64,000 nucleotides of DNA from Oscillospiraceae bacterium (GTDB lineage: Bacteria; Bacillota; Clostridia; Oscillospirales; Oscillospiraceae), in contig JAAWNQ010000003.1 of assembly GCA_022799035.1 (NCBI GenBank), forward strand, positions 54,506-118,505, read 5' to 3'. A program made the position numbers and the translations under genes. Below are positions 12,801-19,100 of this stretch, piece after piece. Numbering within the stretch: the stretch's first letter is position 1; each line of letters begins with the position of its first letter. The notes under the pieces are model-generated. The model searched no databases, was not told the origin of the DNA, and saw only the letters and a program-made list of their open reading frames with translations.

Positions 12801-13455
12801 TCCTCCTTCCGACCCGCTGAACAAAGCCGACCATATCGCCTACATCTACGGTATGCCTGACGGAACGGTACAGCCCCAGGCGAACATCTCCAGAGCCGAG
12901 GTCGCCGTTATCTTCTTCCGTCTGCTCACCGAGGAGGCCCGGAGGGAAAACGCCACCACTGAACATTCCTTCGTTGATGTTGTGGATGGAGAGTGGTACA
13001 CCGAGGCAGTGGCAACCTTGGCTGCCATGGGTATCCTCAAAGGCCGGGGTGATAACCGCTTCGATCCTACGGCCACCATCGCAAGAGCGGAGTTCGCCGC
13101 CATTGCCGCCCGCTTCGACAGCGAGGTCTACGATGGCCCCGATCTGTTCCCTGATATTGAGGGGCACTGGGCCAATGCGGAGATCAACCGTGCGGCCAAG
13201 AAAGGTTGGGTAAAGGGCGATGGCAACGGTATGTTCCGCCCTGACGCCCCCATTACCCGGGCCGAGGCAGTAACGCTCATCAACCGGGTACTGGAGCGGA
13301 CGCCGGATGTGGACGCCCTTCTGCCGGAGATGAAAACCTTCCCAGACAATGCGGACCCCACCGCTTGGTACTACACTGCAATCCAGGAGGCCGCCAACGG
13401 TCACTCCTATACCAAGGACAAGACAGGAAAAGAGACTTGGGTGGAGGTCAAGTAA
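3817..13455 (+). CDS. Giant SLH surface protein with xGIGxG beta-helix-like repeats and InlB B repeats
   Basis: This protein has 3,212 residues from ATG 3817, which has AAAGGAGA 6 nt upstream. A frame start at 3718 would place residues before an obvious signal peptide and overlap the mazE promoter. The order is: signal peptide (1-27, cleavage after ASAFA); Pro/Glu/Ser/Thr-rich stalk (about 35-140); a carbohydrate-binding-like start; about 38 repeats of 30-45 residues, each centred on an xGIGxG motif (about 250-1625), probably stacking as a right-handed beta-helix; about twelve GYTFxGW-type repeats mixed with MucBP-like units (about 1740-2970); a Ser/Gly linker (about 2973-2988); and three SLH domains (about 3000-3200). 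It should be secreted, wall-bound and adhesive. The middle of the repeat region (about 5.65-7.2 kb) looks visibly more AT-rich than the rest, which hints at a mosaic origin. No enzyme motif was seen. Confidence 0.9.
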   Translation: MNNLRRLTALMLAVVMVFTVLPASAFAVDGDSMPDTEFITEPTPPPPITEKDEPSNSPEPSPSPELTETPAPVEPPIVEESPAEPETTPDRLPEETPEDIPSETPSLPPEAEPTPTEFPDDLPILGDDALNDLEAGIMLAAEGYNINDGPVVLTVPGSYAISGTGEETTNTISIQSPGQYEVSLYNVNIDCGDLKGVAAIEILPNAHVLLTIESSNVLVSGENRAGIEVPEDASLEINGYGSLSVTGGAGQYDASAGIGGGANQSNGPITISDGTITASGGAKSYNGAAGIGGGCGGDGKDITITGGYVTAIGSEESYNGAAGIGGGSGGDGLDISIQGGTVYADASKDSHMGAAGIGGGYKGSAQRLSFSGGFTYGTSSSGANLNGAGIGGGYGGTASYISISGDAYVYGNHNNPNSQMDGSNGAGIGGGGTLTNSDSSKSGGHADHITISGGNVTAYGNTQAAGIGGGAGGNATNIEITGGSISVYGGSSPVSNNYVGGAGIGGGSYGYAENIVIHTGNKDSRSVWAYSGSGSAGIGGGCHGYAKDITIQDSNIYASGTSNNSYGYGAGIGGGLYGAGINILIGNSIVEAGSYYGAGVGSGYAMGSYQSSSSNYYWDNFISTEGATLHGDFPAGIPVATNIEIYGSNINASSSYGAAIGTGDQNYGHQTDETLSEKYAVDIYLHDNTSVTLSSSSGAGIGTGNSASYSLASVVVDQCENIQSHCSSGAGIGTGSQNAWSDIVVSVTNCGTLTFNKSRYNYCGAGIGTGSNNSGGYASFVVNNCDTIQGSVYSGAGLGTGYNNGSDGRETSFTMQVTNCGEINFTDLGVGSSYVGIGIGSGPSNRYNNVEITVENCAGISIASQSYYCTGIGVGSSNSQNTVHVSVLNSGPIAMSGSWTYGTAIGVGRACYNTDTDHPTDYRVLVKDCESISMTTQSNYFTGIGVGCESRSCTGDITIDNCGPILINHTSGEQSVGIGYGRGTYWATVSSKESYDAHAPVQVKNCEDITIVMNGYYNAGIGMGHQSNYATGEISLTDCGNISVFHGKNPAYNSSANNNYYSVGIGLGPETYNCNLSISIARCNDVSTLFYQNSNGIPNYANYCTGIGSGNNCYSNTSYSYTADDGETLYYPCTLDIQIQDSGTVETLCGQEGVAIGLGYNSYDIVSHITIQDCDSVVADGSYYGTGIGAARECYGGNTHLFETASTVTILRCKNGVTAMGGRYGAAIGSGGNFRSMASVTVDIQDSGTVSATQYKLVEDSTISDANSSQRGHGAAIGSGWGNRTNAQVTVHLQNCEVDAYAEDSAAIGCGDRSNTIGVDITLDNCTVTARGGCGAGIGIGDNTTSAAVNIALNNCETTATSLAYGAGVGNGLENNRCTTNVTVDGGSLTATGAGGGSGIGTGPKNAVCQVDVTIDGDPTVIATGSGATDPRLAEGYDETGSDAGAGIGGTAGQYVGTIIIRSGDVTAVGGGIEGFCAAGIGGGANAKAGHITISGGTVHATGGHCTTCGAAGIGAGSNANAGSVTISGGEVTAIGSHGEKMGGAGIGGGPRGDGGTIIIEGGTVIANGSERGAGLGGGFNGDGGDVTISGGIITITGGHYDSAGIGGGANGEGGTLTLTGDPVLKVYGKSANLAITSEITSSVPLFQGTMAAVRQEEAMISLTQIVNDGAGEGQRDQVTLPATYVAFSLTLPVEGTYNIHLLGEKEYLLSTLLEQVEEFDLTASTPAVGKQLSIIRFFDVTFDTGDGTPVDAQSVRINKTVTIPDDPTLDDHLFGGWFIDEERTQPYDFSSPVSQDMTLYAKWIEIQGQPYIIYHYKASLEGGWDIGSVEYGGEIPGKLVTAKPISYDGFSEDKMCEERVPSGYTQEGEFLILKLYYKRNQLTVMVENAGDDYPTQLSAPYGTLMVLGKPTKEGYDFDKWTAEDGSTIDATMPTKIEALGDTIFANWVLQEGRAAYQIKHYLRSLEGAYVLRVAEDFSGTVGDTVTVTPNDYTGFHVNHSISDETATGIIQADNSLALRVYYDRDWITVRLLDTHNTAESVTVEYGAAANLPTPSWPGYTFEGWQLADGSIYEDGDKIEALGEAVTALWSAGATTLYTVRYYKQDIQGKDMEIVSLEDLYGAAGSTVHAAIREYPGFTFDAEASNVTGVVDAENPLILNVYYTRNTYDVSFVSNGGSAVDAQEGIYYTALATAPEKPVKTGYDFEGWYIDKALGDKHNFGVPVTQDLVLYAKWTPRDDTAYAVCHYQQDVDGTGYTLASTDHLEGTTDSTVTAEPKDYAGFHRNTDHDDNKVSDVVAPDGTTTLALYYDRDLHTVTFDSLGGSLVSKVTGIRYGATVSKPTDPTRTGYTFLRWQTAKEDGKNYVFTAPVVENLTLYALWQANQYQVAFDYHGATGSNSTANKAVTFDAAYGELPSPTRQGYDFLGWFTAEQEGDKIAAESSMTTPNDHTLHAHWQAREDTPYTVEHYHQSPSGTGHILVDTDRLTGVTDTTVTAAPKEYPGLMEDASADGRVCSGNLAGNGSLVLKLYYIRARHTLTIDRANGQGVESSTILFGAPVSIPEAPSRRGYIFTGWTAEGVTLEADASTFSMPDNSVTLTATWKAVDYSVTYRYEGVVPPGAPALPDGGTNHNIGDVLEVAPVPVLEGFGFQGWDTEDASVVDGKFVMPDGNVTFTGKWRKGLHNVVYIYQGTVPENAPQPPVDPSAYPVGEIVSVQPTPILAGYTFSGWQSDIVEVADGVFQMPVNNVVFSGSWTPTLYTVNFSYTGDVPENAQQLPAEEQRAMGDTVAVPAVVPVEGHRFCGWMLDGKAIEDGAIQMPASDISIVGRWEKIPYRVSYAYTGTVPAKAPALPEETTYTMGDTVHPAAAPSLKGYTFSGWGEAFTMPAHDMILKGSWSAVEYAITYMLDGGTAPMGNPSSYTVETSAITFAAPTKTGHTFQGWFTDSGFTTPITILPFGSTGDITLYAKWQKESSSSGGSGGGGGGGFVPQPPQPVDPPSDPLNKADHIAYIYGMPDGTVQPQANISRAEVAVIFFRLLTEEARRENATTEHSFVDVVDGEWYTEAVATLAAMGILKGRGDNRFDPTATIARAEFAAIAARFDSEVYDGPDLFPDIEGHWANAEINRAAKKGWVKGDGNGMFRPDAPITRAEAVTLINRVLERTPDVDALLPEMKTFPDNADPTAWYYTAIQEAANGHSYTKDKTGKETWVEVK

Positions 13456-13473
13456 AGTCATAAATGACAGAAG

Positions 13474-13499
13474 GTGGGCCGGGGAAGCCCCCGGCCCAC
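13474..13499 (+). terminator. Hairpin after giant SLH gene
   Basis: A perfect 11-bp stem GTGGGCCGGGG / CCCCGGCCCAC with loop AAGC starts 18 nt after the stop. It has no T-run. It occupies the same position as the hairpin after the first SLH gene. Confidence 0.6.
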
Positions 13500-13525
13500 T
13501 CATTAACAAGGAGAGGACGGCCCCC

Positions 13526-14011
13526 TTGAACAAAATTACCAACGACTATATTATCGGCCTCTTAACAAACTATCGCAGCAACAAGCGCAGAGCCATACAG
13601 CTTGCATATGAGTTGGAAAACCGAAAGACCATTACCCCAGATGAGATGCTGGAAGCTCTGGCGCTTTCCCGCCCCTTTGGGGAGGTGTTCCATACGAGTC
13701 AGCTCTCTGATAAAACCTTCCGAACAGCATTAAATTACCAAGCGGCGGCATCTAAAGAAAACGATCAAGTTAAAGAGTCTTTGATATCTTCACTACTCCC
13801 TCTCTTGCAAGAGTTAGACCGCTTAGAGCACTATATCTGCGCCCTTGATCCTAAACAATACTTGGTCATCACTCGTCTTTTCTTTGATAGACACTCTCAA
13901 TCAGCGGTGGCCGAAGAGCTGACCTGTTCTGTCAGGACAGTTCGCTATCTCAAGCAGGCGGCCATTGAAACTCTGGTAGAGATGTACCAATTTGCCCAAA
14001 GTGCTCTTTAG
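13526..14011 (+). CDS. Sigma-70 region 4-like helix-turn-helix protein
   Basis: This 161-residue protein starts at TTG 13526, with AAGGAGAGG about 10 nt upstream and LNKITNDYIIGLL as its first residues. The N-terminal half is helical and unrecognised. The C-terminal part (about 110-155) reads LDPKQYLVITRLFFDRHSQ, then SAVAEELTCSVRTVRYLKQA, the shape of a sigma-70 region 4 / LuxR-like HTH. Similar small sigma-like proteins occur in phages and integrative elements as late or transfer regulators. Its place just before xis-int supports a regulatory job in the element. The target is unknown. Confidence 0.7.
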   Translation: MNKITNDYIIGLLTNYRSNKRRAIQLAYELENRKTITPDEMLEALALSRPFGEVFHTSQLSDKTFRTALNYQAAASKENDQVKESLISSLLPLLQELDRLEHYICALDPKQYLVITRLFFDRHSQSAVAEELTCSVRTVRYLKQAAIETLVEMYQFAQSAL

Positions 14012-14063
14012 TCGGTTGCCTCATATTTGCCGCATTTCTCCCAACATTTGCCCATCTCTTTCC

Positions 14064-14093
14064 TTGCAATTTCCCTTACTTATGTGGTATGAT
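14064..14093 (+). promoter_or_regulatory. Putative promoter of xis-int
   Basis: TTGCAA (14064-14069) and TATGAT (14088-14093) have an 18-bp spacer and lie upstream of the excisionase-like gene. The predicted start falls near 14100, only a few bases before a strong hairpin. Confidence 0.5.
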
Positions 14094-14105
14094 TATACTC
14101 GCCAA

Positions 14106-14143
14106 AAGAAAAAGACCTCCCGATTTCGGGGGGTCTTTTTCTT
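14106..14143 (+). terminator. Terminator or attenuator ahead of xis
   Basis: A perfect 17-bp stem (14106-14122 with 14127-14143, loop ATTT, one T-G pair) has A-rich and T-rich outer arms, giving a bidirectional intrinsic terminator. It ends transcription from the HTH gene. It also sits between the putative xis promoter and xis, so transcription of xis-int may need readthrough. Confidence 0.8.
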
Positions 14144-14164
14144 GCCATAAAGGGGGGATATACC

Positions 14165-14359
14165 ATGTTTGAAGATTATCCCGACATTTTGACCGTCGCA
14201 CAAGTTTCTAAAATCTTGGGCGTTTGCGATGCCACATCCTATCGTCTGATACATGATGGCAGTCTCGGTTCCTGTCGGGTTGGGCGAAAAATTTTAATTC
14301 CAAAGGTTTGTCTCATTGACTTTGTCAACTCGGCAAGATATACTAAGACTCACTTGTAG
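14165..14359 (+). CDS. Excisionase-like / MerR-type HTH DNA-binding protein
   Basis: This 64-residue protein has the excisionase-family winged HTH: ILTVAQVSKILGVCDATSYR forms the helix-turn-helix, and RLIHDGSLGSCRVGRKILIP the recognition helix and wing. An AAGGGGGGA ribosome site precedes ATG 14165. Such proteins bend DNA at attachment sites and direct the integrase toward excision. The integrase follows 36 bp downstream, which fits a xis-int operon. Confidence 0.82.
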   Translation: MFEDYPDILTVAQVSKILGVCDATSYRLIHDGSLGSCRVGRKILIPKVCLIDFVNSARYTKTHL

Positions 14360-14373
14360 TAGCAAGCGAGTCT
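14346..14373. repeat. Inverted repeat between xis and int
   Basis: GACTCACTTG (14347-14356) and CAAGCGAGTC (14363-14372) form an 11-bp arm pair, counting one outer A-T pair, with one mismatch around a 6-nt loop. It spans the xis stop codon. It may be a regulatory hairpin or a recombinase binding site. Confidence 0.45.
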
Positions 14374-14395
14374 ATCCTGTCGGAAAGGAGTTCAT

Positions 14396-15574
14396 ATGAC
14401 AGGCAGTTTGCAAGTTAAAAATGGCATGTTCTATATGGTTATCAATACCTATGAGGGTAAAAAACGCAAACTTCGTTGGCTTTCCACTGGTCTTTCGGAG
14501 CAGGGGAACAAGCGCAAGGCCCAGCAAATGCTTCGGGAAACCCTTGCCGAGATGGAGAAGCACCCACAGATTACCGAGGACAAAGTTAATGCCTATAATA
14601 GCCGATTCTCTGACTACATCCGTCACTGGCTGAGCGTCATTGAAAAAAAGGTAGATGACATTACCTTCCAAGGCTATGATATTTTGGCTCAAACTCATGT
14701 ACTTCCATACTTTGATACCTTGGGTGTTAAATTGAAGGATGTGACCGTGGATGTTCTTCAAGCATATGTAGATGAAAAGTACACCCACGGCCGCAAAGAC
14801 GGCAGGGGGGGACTCTCGGCCAGAACGATACGGCTGCACAACAATGTGATTCATCAGACACTTGAGGAAGCCGTTAAAGACGGCCTCATCCACAGAAATC
14901 CCTGTAAATCCATCACCCTCCCCAAAACCAAACGGCATGAGTATCATATCTATACCAGCGAGGATCTCCAGATGCTGTTTGAAGCTTTAGCCGGTGACCC
15001 TTTACTCCCTCTAATCCGTGTTACAGCCTACTTCGGCCTACGCCGTAGTGAGCTGCTGGGGCTAAAATGGGATAGTATCGACTTTCGGCGAAAGCTCATC
15101 ACGATTCGCCGTACCGTTACTAAGGTCACCAAGACGGTGGAGAAGGACAAGACCAAAAACGCCAGCAGTTACCGTTCTTTCCCCCTCAATCCCGACATGG
15201 AAGCGCTCTTCCAAGAGGTCAAAGCCGAGCAGGAAAAAAACCGTCGGCTATTTGGCAGGGAATACCACGAAAGCGATTATGTTTTCACCTGGCCGGACGG
15301 ACATCTCTACCGCCCGGATTACATCACAAGGCGTTTTTCTAAACTTCTGAAGAACCATGATTTTTCCCATATCCGTTTCCATGATCTTCGACACTCCTGC
15401 GCCAGCCTCTTGCTGAGTGATGGCTGCTATCTCAAGGATGTTCAGGAATGGCTGGGCCACGCCGACATCAAGATGACCGCCAACATCTATGGCCATCTTG
15501 ATATTGCTCGAAAGAGGGACATTGCGGAAAAGATGAGTGAGAAGCTATCTGCACCCCAGAAATGTGCCTGTTAG
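14396..15574 (+). CDS. int: Tyrosine recombinase / site-specific integrase
   Basis: This is a 392-residue integrase of the Tn916/phage type. Residues 1-55 form an arm-site-binding domain (MVINTYEGKKRKLRWLSTGL), about 65-165 a SAM-like core-binding domain, and 180-385 the catalytic domain. The catalytic set is visible: R216 (YFGLRRSELLGLKW), H329 and R332 (FHDLRHSCAS), H355 (WLGHADIKM) and nucleophile Y365 (TANIYGHLD). All are present and the length is normal, so it should be active. ATG 14396 follows GGAAAGGAG. The gene points at tRNA-Ala(GGC), its likely attachment site. Confidence 0.95.
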   Translation: MTGSLQVKNGMFYMVINTYEGKKRKLRWLSTGLSEQGNKRKAQQMLRETLAEMEKHPQITEDKVNAYNSRFSDYIRHWLSVIEKKVDDITFQGYDILAQTHVLPYFDTLGVKLKDVTVDVLQAYVDEKYTHGRKDGRGGLSARTIRLHNNVIHQTLEEAVKDGLIHRNPCKSITLPKTKRHEYHIYTSEDLQMLFEALAGDPLLPLIRVTAYFGLRRSELLGLKWDSIDFRRKLITIRRTVTKVTKTVEKDKTKNASSYRSFPLNPDMEALFQEVKAEQEKNRRLFGREYHESDYVFTWPDGHLYRPDYITRRFSKLLKNHDFSHIRFHDLRHSCASLLLSDGCYLKDVQEWLGHADIKMTANIYGHLDIARKRDIAEKMSEKLSAPQKCAC

Positions 15575-15622
15575 AAAAACTGTTAGAAAAGGCTAATATT
15601 TTTCACTTTTCCACAAAAAGGA

Positions 15623-15655
15623 AAAATCCCGTAACCATTGCGGTTACAGGATTTT
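15623..15655 (-). terminator. Terminator between integrase and tRNA-Ala(GGC)
   Basis: AAAATCC-x-GTAACC pairs with GGTTAC-x-GGATTTT across a 5-nt loop, with a single internal mismatch. A T-rich run follows on the minus strand, so it fits termination of the tRNA transcript. It may also stop int transcription from the other side. Confidence 0.7.
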
Positions 15656-15670
15656 ACCTTGCCCTTCTCA

Positions 15671-15746
<76 letters not shown>

Positions 15747-15789
15747 ATATTCACTTTTCCGTTGGTGCTTGCCGCACCGAACATTTGGT

Positions 15790-15818
15790 ATTTTAGCAAA
15801 CTATAATCCATTTGTCAA
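15790..15818 (-). promoter_or_regulatory. tRNA-Ala(GGC) promoter
   Basis: On the minus strand TTGACA (15813-15818), a 17-bp spacer and TAAAAT (15790-15795) lie about 45 bp before the tRNA 5' end. Confidence 0.85.
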
Positions 15819-15850
15819 CAGAAAAGTGAAAAATTTTTTGAGATTTTTTA

Positions 15851-17005
15851 TTAGTGGTGAAACAGCCGCATTCCTGTAAAGCACATGACCATTCCATACT
15901 TGTCTGCCGTTTTGATCACATGGTCGTCCCGGATACTGCCACCGGGTTGGACGATGTACTCCACTCCGCTTCTGTGAGCCCGCTCTACATTGTCCCCAAA
16001 GGGGAAAAAGGCGTCGGAGCCCAGAGTCACTCCTGTGAGCCCCGTCAGCCACTCCCGCCGTTCTGCCTCCGTCAGGGGCCTTGGCTCCACGGAAAAGGCC
16101 TCCGGCGTTACCTCGCCCAGCAGATAGTTGTCGATGGCGTTGTCCCGGTCCGGACGACGGATGTCCTCCGCGAACCGGAGGTCCAGCACAGCGGGATGCC
16201 GCCGCAGATACCAGGTATCCGCCTTGGTTCCCGCCAGACGGGTGCAGTGGATACGGCTCTGCTGGCCGGCGCCCACGCCGATGGCCTGGCCGTCCTTCAC
16301 GTAGCAGACCGAGTTGGACTGGGTATATTTCAGGGTGATGAGGGCCACGATCATGTCGATTTTCGCCTGCTGGGGCAGGGTCTTATTTTGGGTGACCATG
16401 TTGGTCAGCAGGCTCTCATCGATCTTATAGCCGTTTCTCCCCTGCTCAAAGGTGACTCCGAACACGTCCTTGTGCTCCACCGGAGCGGGGACATAGGCGG
16501 GGTCGATCCGGACCACGTTGTAGTTTCCCTTTTTCTTGGTTTTCAAGATAGCCAGAGCCTCGTCGGTATAACCGGGGGCGATGACCCCGTCGGAGACCTC
16601 CCCCTTCAGATAGTTGGCCGTATCCACATCGCACACGTCGGAGAGGGCCGCCCAGTCGCCGTAGGAGCACAGGCGGTCGGCTCCCCGGGCCCGTATGTAG
16701 GCGCAGGCGATGGGGGATAGCTCCCCCTCCTGCTCCACGAAGTACATTTTGCGGTCGGTGTCGCTGAGGGGCAGGCCCACAGCGGCCCCCGCCGGGGAGA
16801 CGTGCTTGAAGGAGGCCGCCGAGGGAAGGCCGGTGGCCTCCTTCAACTCCCGGACCAGCTGCCAGGAGTTGAGGGCATCCAGGAAATTGATGTAACCCGG
16901 TTTGCCGTTGAGAACGGTGACGGGCAACGGGGAGCCGTCCCCCATGAAGATGCGGGCGGGCTTCTGGTTGGGGTTGCAGCCGTACTTCAGTTCCAGTTCG
17001 GTCAT
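15851..17005 (-). CDS. purH: AICAR transformylase (monofunctional PurH-type)
   Basis: This 384-residue protein covers only the formyltransferase half of PurH. It transfers formyl from 10-formyl-THF to AICAR to make FAICAR, the ninth step of purine synthesis, in the cytosol. ELKYGCNPNQKPA opens the fold. SFKHVSPAGAAVG holds the catalytic Lys-His pair (K67, H68), and the C-terminal GSDAFFPFGDNVERA and YIVQPGGSIRDD stretches are family hallmarks. The IMP cyclohydrolase domain of bifunctional PurH is absent. Its job is probably done by the gene just upstream, which overlaps this one by 4 bp (ATGA at 17002-17005). Confidence 0.94.
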   Translation of the reverse strand: MTELELKYGCNPNQKPARIFMGDGSPLPVTVLNGKPGYINFLDALNSWQLVRELKEATGLPSAASFKHVSPAGAAVGLPLSDTDRKMYFVEQEGELSPIACAYIRARGADRLCSYGDWAALSDVCDVDTANYLKGEVSDGVIAPGYTDEALAILKTKKKGNYNVVRIDPAYVPAPVEHKDVFGVTFEQGRNGYKIDESLLTNMVTQNKTLPQQAKIDMIVALITLKYTQSNSVCYVKDGQAIGVGAGQQSRIHCTRLAGTKADTWYLRRHPAVLDLRFAEDIRRPDRDNAIDNYLLGEVTPEAFSVEPRPLTEAERREWLTGLTGVTLGSDAFFPFGDNVERAHRSGVEYIVQPGGSIRDDHVIKTADKYGMVMCFTGMRLFHH

Positions 17006-17715
17006 TTCCCTTCCTCCCCGTGGCGGTTTATGATCACACTGTCCGTCTCTCCCGTTTTTTGATCAACGGTGCGGACAAAGAGGGAGACCTTGTTGTTTTC
17101 ATCCAGGGCTGCCCACACCTTGTCCGCCAGCTCCCGGGCCGTCTCCTTGCCGAAGGCCGCCTCCAGGGGCTCCCCCTGGAAGGAGGGCAAGGGGGTGCCG
17201 TCTGTCTCGTAAGTGCTGATAAAGCGTCCTGTGCCCGGTCTGAGATTGTCATAGCTGAAAAAATGACGGCAGCAGCAGCTATCGTCGCCATGATCGGTTT
17301 TCAGGATGGATAACTCCACCATCCCATCCTCATGGAGCAGCCCGGAGATCCGGGGGGTCCAGTTGGGGCCGTCCGGCTCAAAGGTCCTCTGCCGTAAGCC
17401 GTGGCGGAAGCCATGGCCCGCCCGCAGGCACTCGGCCACGGTGTCGGTCTGGTCCCCGTTGGTAACCACCAGCTTTTTCCCCACCAGCCGCACAGGATGA
17501 TAGATAATGAGGGAGGGATCGGTCATCTTGCTCTCGTCAAAGGCCTGGGTCTTGATACCGTCCTGGGTCTCCACAAAAATCCGGTTGCGGCTGTTCTCGC
17601 TGCGGCCCATGATGAAATAGACCGCCACAAACCTCTCTCCGTCGGCGGTGCGTCCCAGAGCGATGCCCCGTCCAGGGTAAGGATTTCCCCGCAGCAGTTC
17701 AGGCAATGTTTTCAT
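17002..17715 (-). CDS. PurO-like IMP cyclohydrolase
   Basis: This 237-residue protein begins LPELLRGNPYPGRGIALGRT, the NPYPGRG motif of the IMP cyclohydrolase (PurO-like, Ntn-hydrolase fold) family first known from archaea. It continues with AVYFIMGRSENSRNR and a conserved YHPVR. It should close the ring of FAICAR to IMP, the last step of purine synthesis. The 4-bp overlap with the transformylase gene, which lacks its own cyclohydrolase domain, strongly supports this role. The two enzymes replace the single bifunctional PurH of most bacteria. Confidence 0.87.
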   Translation of the reverse strand: MKTLPELLRGNPYPGRGIALGRTADGERFVAVYFIMGRSENSRNRIFVETQDGIKTQAFDESKMTDPSLIIYHPVRLVGKKLVVTNGDQTDTVAECLRAGHGFRHGLRQRTFEPDGPNWTPRISGLLHEDGMVELSILKTDHGDDSCCCRHFFSYDNLRPGTGRFISTYETDGTPLPSFQGEPLEAAFGKETARELADKVWAALDENNKVSLFVRTVDQKTGETDSVIINRHGEEGK

Positions 17716-17729
17716 ATGTACGGCCCCCC

Positions 17730-19100
17730 TCAGTTCAAAAAGTCTTTCAGCTTCTTGCTCCGGGAGGGGTGACGCAGCTTTCTGAGGGCCTTGGCCTCGA
17801 TCTGGCGGATCCGCTCCCGGGTCACCTTGAACTCCTGACCCACCTCCTCCAGAGTGCGGGTCCGGCCGTCCTCCAGGCCAAAGCGGAGCTTCAGGACCTT
17901 CTCCTCCCGGGGGGTCAGAGTGTCCAGCACGTCGATGAGCTGTTCCTTCAAAAGGGTATAGCTGGCGGCCTCGGCGGGCTCGGAGGCGTCCTCGTCGGGG
18001 ATAAAGTCCCCCAGGTGGGAGTCCTCCTCCTCACCGATGGGGGTCTCCAGACTCACCGGCTCCTGGGCGATCTTCAGGATCTCCCGGATCTTCTGGACCC
18101 GCTCGTTTCTCTCCTTCTCATCCAGCTTCTCCCAGGGGGTGGAGCCGCTGTGCATAGCCTTGGCGGTCTCCTCCGGGGTGGGGTCGTGGCCCAGCTCCTG
18201 GAGAAGCTGGCGGTTGACCCGGATGACCTTGTTGATGGTCTCCACCATATGGACCGGGATCCGGATGGTCCGGGCCTGATCGGCGATGGCCCGGGTGATG
18301 GCCTGACGGATCCACCATGTGGCGTAGGTGGAGAACTTGAAGCCCTTCACATAGTCGAACTTCTCCACCGCCTTGATAAGGCCCAGATTGCCCTCCTGGA
18401 TCAGGTCCAGGAACAGCATCCCACGGCCCACATACCGCTTGGCGATGGAGACCACCAGCCGGAGGTTGGCCTCAGCCAGCCGCTGTTTGGCCCGCTCTCC
18501 GGCCCTTACCGCCTTCTCCAGCTCCGCCCGGGTCTCCGGATCCAGGTCGTCCCCCGCCTCAGCCAGGGTGGCGGCGGCCTCGTTGCCCATGCCCATGGCC
18601 TGGGCAAGGGCGATCTCCTCATCGCTGGTGAGCAGATCCACCTTGCCGATCTCCTTCAGGTACATCCGCACCGGATCGTCCACCCCGAAGGTGTCGGCCA
18701 GGGCGGTGGGATCCACCACTTCCTCCTCGCCCACCTCTTCGGCCTCCTCCAGCTCCTCGGGAGGGGGCATCAGATCCTCCTCGGTCAGGTCCTCCAGGTC
18801 GGGCAGATCCTCCTCGTCCCCGGCGGCGTCAATGCCCAGATTCTCCATGATGTCATAGAGCTTGTCCATCTGTTCGCTCTCCAGGTTCAGCTCGTCCAGG
18901 ACCTCCATCATCTCAGAGGCGGACAGCTTCCCCTTCTTCTTCCCCTTACCCAGGAGCTCCGCCACCTTCTCGGCGCCTGGGACCCCCTCCAGCAGTTTCA
19001 GAAGTTCGGCCTTTCCGGCCTCCATCTGCTCCGGGGTGACCCCGGGAGCGGTAAACTGTTCTTTATTTTTCACGGCCTTACTGTTCTTCTTCTCACTCAT
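17730..19100 (-). CDS. rpoD: RNA polymerase primary sigma factor RpoD (sigma-A)
   Basis: This is a 456-residue housekeeping sigma factor. Residues 1-130 form the acidic, Lys/Glu-rich region 1.1. Region 1.2 (about 140-170) reads [18 protein letters not shown]. Region 2 (about 205-290) holds [32 protein letters not shown] and [13 protein letters not shown], which bind and melt the -10. Region 3 follows, and region 4 (about 395-455) contains the [23 protein letters not shown] that reads the -35. It matches the TTGACA/TATAAT promoters seen in this window. Its start overlaps the dnaG stop by 4 bp, so the two are translationally coupled. Confidence 0.97.
   Translation of the reverse strand: MSEKKNSKAVKNKEQFTAPGVTPEQMEAGKAELLKLLEGVPGAEKVAELLGKGKKKGKLSASEMMEVLDELNLESEQMDKLYDIMENLGIDAAGDEEDLPDLEDLTEEDLMPPPEELEEAEEVGEEEVVDPTALADTFGVDDPVRMYLKEIGKVDLLTSDEEIALAQAMGMGNEAAATLAEAGDDLDPETRAELEKAVRAGERAKQRLAEANLRLVVSIAKRYVGRGMLFLDLIQEGNLGLIKAVEKFDYVKGFKFSTYATWWIRQAITRAIADQARTIRIPVHMVETINKVIRVNRQLLQELGHDPTPEETAKAMHSGSTPWEKLDEKERNERVQKIREILKIAQEPVSLETPIGEEEDSHLGDFIPDEDASEPAEAASYTLLKEQLIDVLDTLTPREEKVLKLRFGLEDGRTRTLEEVGQEFKVTRERIRQIEAKALRKLRHPSRSKKLKDFLN

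Noticed and set aside
9187..13542. 1,451-codon open frame on the minus strand opposite the giant surface gene
   Set aside because: It mirrors the repeats of the plus-strand gene, lacks any recognisable domain or ribosome site, and results from high GC in the third codon position of the real gene.
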